A DNA stretch of 7,232 bases from UBA11579 sp039714215 (GTDB lineage Bacteria > Chloroflexota > Anaerolineae > Anaerolineales > UBA11579), in contig JBDLJU010000160.1 in the NCBI GenBank assembly GCA_039714215.1, positions 1 through 7,232 of the forward strand, given 5' to 3'. Position 1 is the first letter of the stretch. Each line of letters starts with the position of its first letter. The notes under the pieces were generated by a model, which was given only the letters and a program-made list of their open reading frames with translations, ran no database searches and was not told the DNA's origin. Shown in pieces: positions 4,434 to 7,232 of the stretch. Made by a program: the position numbers and the translations under genes.

Positions 4434-6818
4434 TTACTCGTCCTCAATCTCGTAAAGATATTCTATGTCTAAATAATCCTGCATTGCCCGCAGCAGTTCC
4501 TGGTTGCTGCTGGTTTTAGGAACCAGATCGTCTGTGCCGGCGGCTTTGGTAAGTTCAATTTCCTTCTCATAGATGCCGCCTGTCATTGCGATGATCTTTG
4601 TTTGTTTCCCTTTTTCCGTTTCACGAACCCGGCGCGCAACCTCGTAACCGTTAATCCCGGGCATATGCATATCCAGCCAGATGAGGTCTGGTTGAGAGTC
4701 TTCAAATCGTTCCAGAGCTTCTTCGCCGTTGGCCGCTTCAATTACGGTGAAGCCGATATTTCTAAACAATCGAACAAGCAAGAAGCGAATGTCTTCATAA
4801 TCATCGACGACCAATAATACCGGTGCCTGCTCTGGTTGGGCAAGCCCAATGATATTCCTTCTGGGGGTTATCTCCTGGGCTGCCGAAGGTGTGATTTCTT
4901 CAAATGGAATACTGAAGTAAAAACGTGAACCTTGATTGGGCTTGCTCTCTAACTGGATATTGCCACCCATGAGATGAATGATCTCCTGGCAAATATAGAG
5001 GCCCAACCCGGTGCCGCTTGAAGTCATTTCGTTGTAGCCCGCCTGTGAAAATGGTGTGAAAATATCATCAAGATAATCCTGGGAAATACCAATCCCTGAA
5101 TCTTCTACTTCTATAAAAAGGTGGTCTGGCTGGTCTTCTGCCCGTTGTACGCGCAGAGAAACGCTGCCTGACTCTGTAAATTTAACTGCGTTAGACAGCA
5201 AATTGAGCAGTACCTGCTGCAGGCGCTGTTGATCCTGATAAATATACTGGGGAATATCGGGGGCAACCTCTAATTGAAATGCCAGACCCTTGCTTTTTGC
5301 GGTGAGTTCCATTAATTGAAACATATTCTGGATGGTTTCGGGTAAGTTCAAATCTGCGGGATGCAGCGCCACTTCGCCGGCGTCCAATTTTGAGAAATCA
5401 AGGATTTCGGAAATCAATGACAATAACAGATCGCCGCTCTTCGAGATCACGACCAAGGATTGAACTGTTTCTGGGATGGGGTCTTCTGTCAATTCGGAGA
5501 GCAGCAATTCGCTGTGTCCCATAATGGTTTTTAGCGGTGTACGGAATTCATGACTCATATTCGCAAGGAACAAATTTTTGGCATTTACAGCAGACAGGGC
5601 TTCATCGCGGGCGTTGCGGAAATCTTCGGTGCGCTCTGCAACCAATTCTTCCAGGTGGTGCTGATGCTGTTCTAACTTGGATTGCGTTTCATTCAAAGAG
5701 TGAATCATGGCGTTATATGCGTATGAAAGTTCTGCTATTTCGTTTTCACCAGAAAATTCAACATGGCCTTCCAGGTTGCCTGTCTGGGTAACAGCCTGAA
5801 TATGATTCCGCAATTTATATATCGGGGAGAGGATTGCCTGGTTTACGTAAATCAAAGAAAGCGCGATCAGGATCAAATAAGAGAGGATCAAAGGAAGCAG
5901 TAACTCTTTCGTCGATGCTTGCGCCTGTGCTTCCAATTTGGCCATCGGGCGAATTGCGGTGATTTTCCATCCTATCTGCGATGTAGAAAAAATCACAAGG
6001 AGTTCTTCCTCATCCCAAGTTGTATACTCAATCACACCCTGTTCCTGGTTGAGGATTTCTCTGGAGATATCTGCGTTGAATAAATTGATGAAATGACGGT
6101 GGAGGTATTTCGGTTGATGATAGGCCAATATGACCCCATTTGAATTCGTGATCAAGAGATGATTGTCTGATGACCGTTTTTCAAATTCTGTCAGGTAGGC
6201 GGACAATTTATTAAGGGTGATATCCATCCCAACCACACCATATACTTCTCCATGGTCGTCCAGCAGGGCAGAAACTACCCCAATATTGATATCTTCATTG
6301 GTTATAGACTTATAAGGGAGGGTATATTGAATGGTGCCTGGGTTATCCTTCGCAAGTAAATACCATGGACGCAGGCGCGGGTCATATTTGGTTGGGATCG
6401 TGCGTGGGTGCGAGCGCACAAAGCTGCCGTTCTCCCTGCCCATGTAGACTGAGTTGATATATTCATGAGAAACTTTTACATCATTGAATAAGTCAATAAT
6501 AGCAAGTTCTTCCTCGGTATAGTCATATTCAAAAGTGTCTGGGTTTGCCCTGAGGAAAGTGGTGAAATTTTTATGATCTTCAACCTGCACTATAGGGTTG
6601 CCGATCAGCGGCATCAGGTCACGGCGTGCTTCTACAATGAGTTCGGTCAGTGCAAAATCAAAATGGTTTAATTGTGTGATCGTTTCTTTTACTATGGTCT
6701 CTTTTTGGGCGGCCAGAATACGCGAATGCAAATTAAGGCTGAATAACAGTAAGGTAACCGCGCCAATTAGAATAAATGCAAAAATTATTTGGATTTGAAG
6801 TTTATAATGTTTACGCAT
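4434..6818 (-). CDS. Membrane hybrid histidine kinase (dCache-HAMP-HisKA-HATPase-receiver)
   Basis: This 794-residue sensor kinase would detect an extracellular small molecule and autophosphorylate. Order: membrane helix (about 9-29); extracytoplasmic dCache-type sensor (about 35-300) with the family's PRLRPWY (147-153) and GVVGMDITL (194-202); second helix (about 305-326); HAMP (about 327-378, Pro332, Glu360); coiled coil (376-412); HisKA with SHEFRTPL (422-429), phosphoacceptor His423; HATPase with N box LLNLLSNAVKF (537-547, Asn543), DSGIG (573-577) and GTGLGL (602-607); receiver (about 666-785) with Asp672/Asp673, phosphoacceptor Asp716 in LDMHMPG, Thr746 and Lys768. All catalytic residues are intact. 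It lacks an HPt or output domain, so phosphate must pass to a partner not seen here. The ATG at 6818 has no close ribosome binding site (AGG is 20 nt away). The upstream codirectional gene encodes a TPR protein 126 bp away. The ligand is unknown. Confidence 0.95.
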   Translation of the reverse strand: MRKHYKLQIQIIFAFILIGAVTLLLFSLNLHSRILAAQKETIVKETITQLNHFDFALTELIVEARRDLMPLIGNPIVQVEDHKNFTTFLRANPDTFEYDYTEEELAIIDLFNDVKVSHEYINSVYMGRENGSFVRSHPRTIPTKYDPRLRPWYLLAKDNPGTIQYTLPYKSITNEDINIGVVSALLDDHGEVYGVVGMDITLNKLSAYLTEFEKRSSDNHLLITNSNGVILAYHQPKYLHRHFINLFNADISREILNQEQGVIEYTTWDEEELLVIFSTSQIGWKITAIRPMAKLEAQAQASTKELLLPLILSYLILIALSLIYVNQAILSPIYKLRNHIQAVTQTGNLEGHVEFSGENEIAELSYAYNAMIHSLNETQSKLEQHQHHLEELVAERTEDFRNARDEALSAVNAKNLFLANMSHEFRTPLKTIMGHSELLLSELTEDPIPETVQSLVVISKSGDLLLSLISEILDFSKLDAGEVALHPADLNLPETIQNMFQLMELTAKSKGLAFQLEVAPDIPQYIYQDQQRLQQVLLNLLSNAVKFTESGSVSLRVQRAEDQPDHLFIEVEDSGIGISQDYLDDIFTPFSQAGYNEMTSSGTGLGLYICQEIIHLMGGNIQLESKPNQGSRFYFSIPFEEITPSAAQEITPRRNIIGLAQPEQAPVLLVVDDYEDIRFLLVRLFRNIGFTVIEAANGEEALERFEDSQPDLIWLDMHMPGINGYEVARRVRETEKGKQTKIIAMTGGIYEKEIELTKAAGTDDLVPKTSSNQELLRAMQDYLDIEYLYEIEDE

Positions 6819-6944
6819 AAATAATTGACTAATTTTACCTTAGAATTTATTTAGGCAAGGTTACAATCACGTTAGTTTTGTTACCAGAACCCCTGTTTTT
6901 CCAGGCTAATCCCAGTTAATCGCAGCGGTTTTGAGGATTTGCCT

Positions 6945-7232
6945 TTACTTCGAAACAGAATTTGATTCGATAATCTCGTGTAAATTCTTGACATCCGAAC
7001 GAGCTAAAAACAAGTTTTTCATTTCAGGCTGATCAATCGTGCCAACAATGTAGGAGATAATCTCTTGTGCCTCGTAGAAATACCCAATAGCTTTATCCAG
7101 GTTTCCTTGCTGCCGTTCGAACTCACCAAGGTAGTAATTTATCTGCCACAACATGCGGCGGGACCCGATGTCTTGGGCGGCTTGAGCAGCCTCAAGTAAG
7201 ATCTCTTGTGCTGCCTGAAATTCCTCAAGTTC
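6945..7232 (-). CDS. TPR-containing signalling protein, C-terminus only (runs off right edge)
   Basis: The frame is open from the window edge and ends at TAA 6947-6945, so 95 C-terminal residues are visible. An internal Met at 7154 is not a likely start because the frame continues upstream with the same helical pattern. The sequence has TPR-like helix pairs: FQAAQEILLEAAQAAQ, then INYYLGEFERQQGNLDKAIG, then YFYEAQEIISYI. It then has the ending DQPEMKNLFLARSDVKNL. That ending (D.pe....Fl....v..l) is typical of the TPR tails of large cyclase-linked or AAA-ATPase signalling proteins, as found in Chloroflexota and cyanobacteria. The catalytic or regulatory N-terminus is outside the window, so the full function is unknown. 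It lies upstream of and codirectional with the hybrid kinase (126-bp gap with no clear terminator), suggesting possible cotranscription. Confidence 0.7.
   Translation of the reverse strand, partial: ELEEFQAAQEILLEAAQAAQDIGSRRMLWQINYYLGEFERQQGNLDKAIGYFYEAQEIISYIVGTIDQPEMKNLFLARSDVKNLHEIIESNSVSK

Noticed and set aside
6843..6852. Inverted repeat ACCTT/AAGGT and the CCTG/CAGG pair in the gap between the TPR gene and the kinase (6819-6944) as a terminator.
   Set aside because: Stems are only 4-5 bp, loops are unsuitable and no T tract follows; I see no convincing terminator or promoter in this gap.

Overview
The window has bacterial gene organisation: short intergenic gaps, Shine-Dalgarno sites and sigma70-type promoters. 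It reads like a moderate-GC member of the Chloroflexota, probably Anaerolineae-like. I infer this from the style of three proteins: the SbcC-type N-terminus, the MFS carrier, and the TPR tail resembling cyclase/AAA-ATPase signalling proteins. No rRNA or marker gene in the window confirms it. There is no sign of a mobile element, CRISPR array or tRNA.

Left part (1-2350): the first 69 bases hold, on the minus strand, the start of an SbcC-like DNA repair ATPase (23 codons visible) with its own promoter near 137. Next comes a minus-strand MFS transporter (225-1496). A 290-bp divergent promoter region separates it from a plus-strand TetR-family regulator (1787-2350). The regulator has a near-consensus promoter and a perfect palindrome over its predicted transcription start. 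This is the usual layout of a local repressor controlling itself and a neighbouring efflux carrier.

Middle part (2351-4034): an extended -10 promoter leads into an about 130-nt leader containing a hairpin, then a 53-residue Lys/Arg-rich protein (2583-2744). Facing it on the minus strand is a THUMP-domain RNA methyltransferase of the RlmL/YpsC family (2877-4034). A strong hairpin between them (2815-2846) closes the methyltransferase transcript.

Right part (4035-7232, all minus strand): a small unrecognised ORF with a possible membrane segment (4170-4397) lies 36 bp downstream of a 794-residue membrane hybrid histidine kinase (4434-6818: TM, dCache sensor, TM, HAMP, HisKA, HATPase, receiver). 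Upstream of the kinase is the C-terminal 95 residues of a TPR-containing protein that runs off the right edge. The TPR protein and kinase are codirectional with a 126-bp gap and may form a signalling unit.

Most of the window is ordinary housekeeping and signalling content. I see no clear novel defence or mobile system. The parts most worth checking are the leader plus small basic protein, the small ORF behind the kinase with its embedded Shine-Dalgarno/start, and the palindrome at the TetR promoter.
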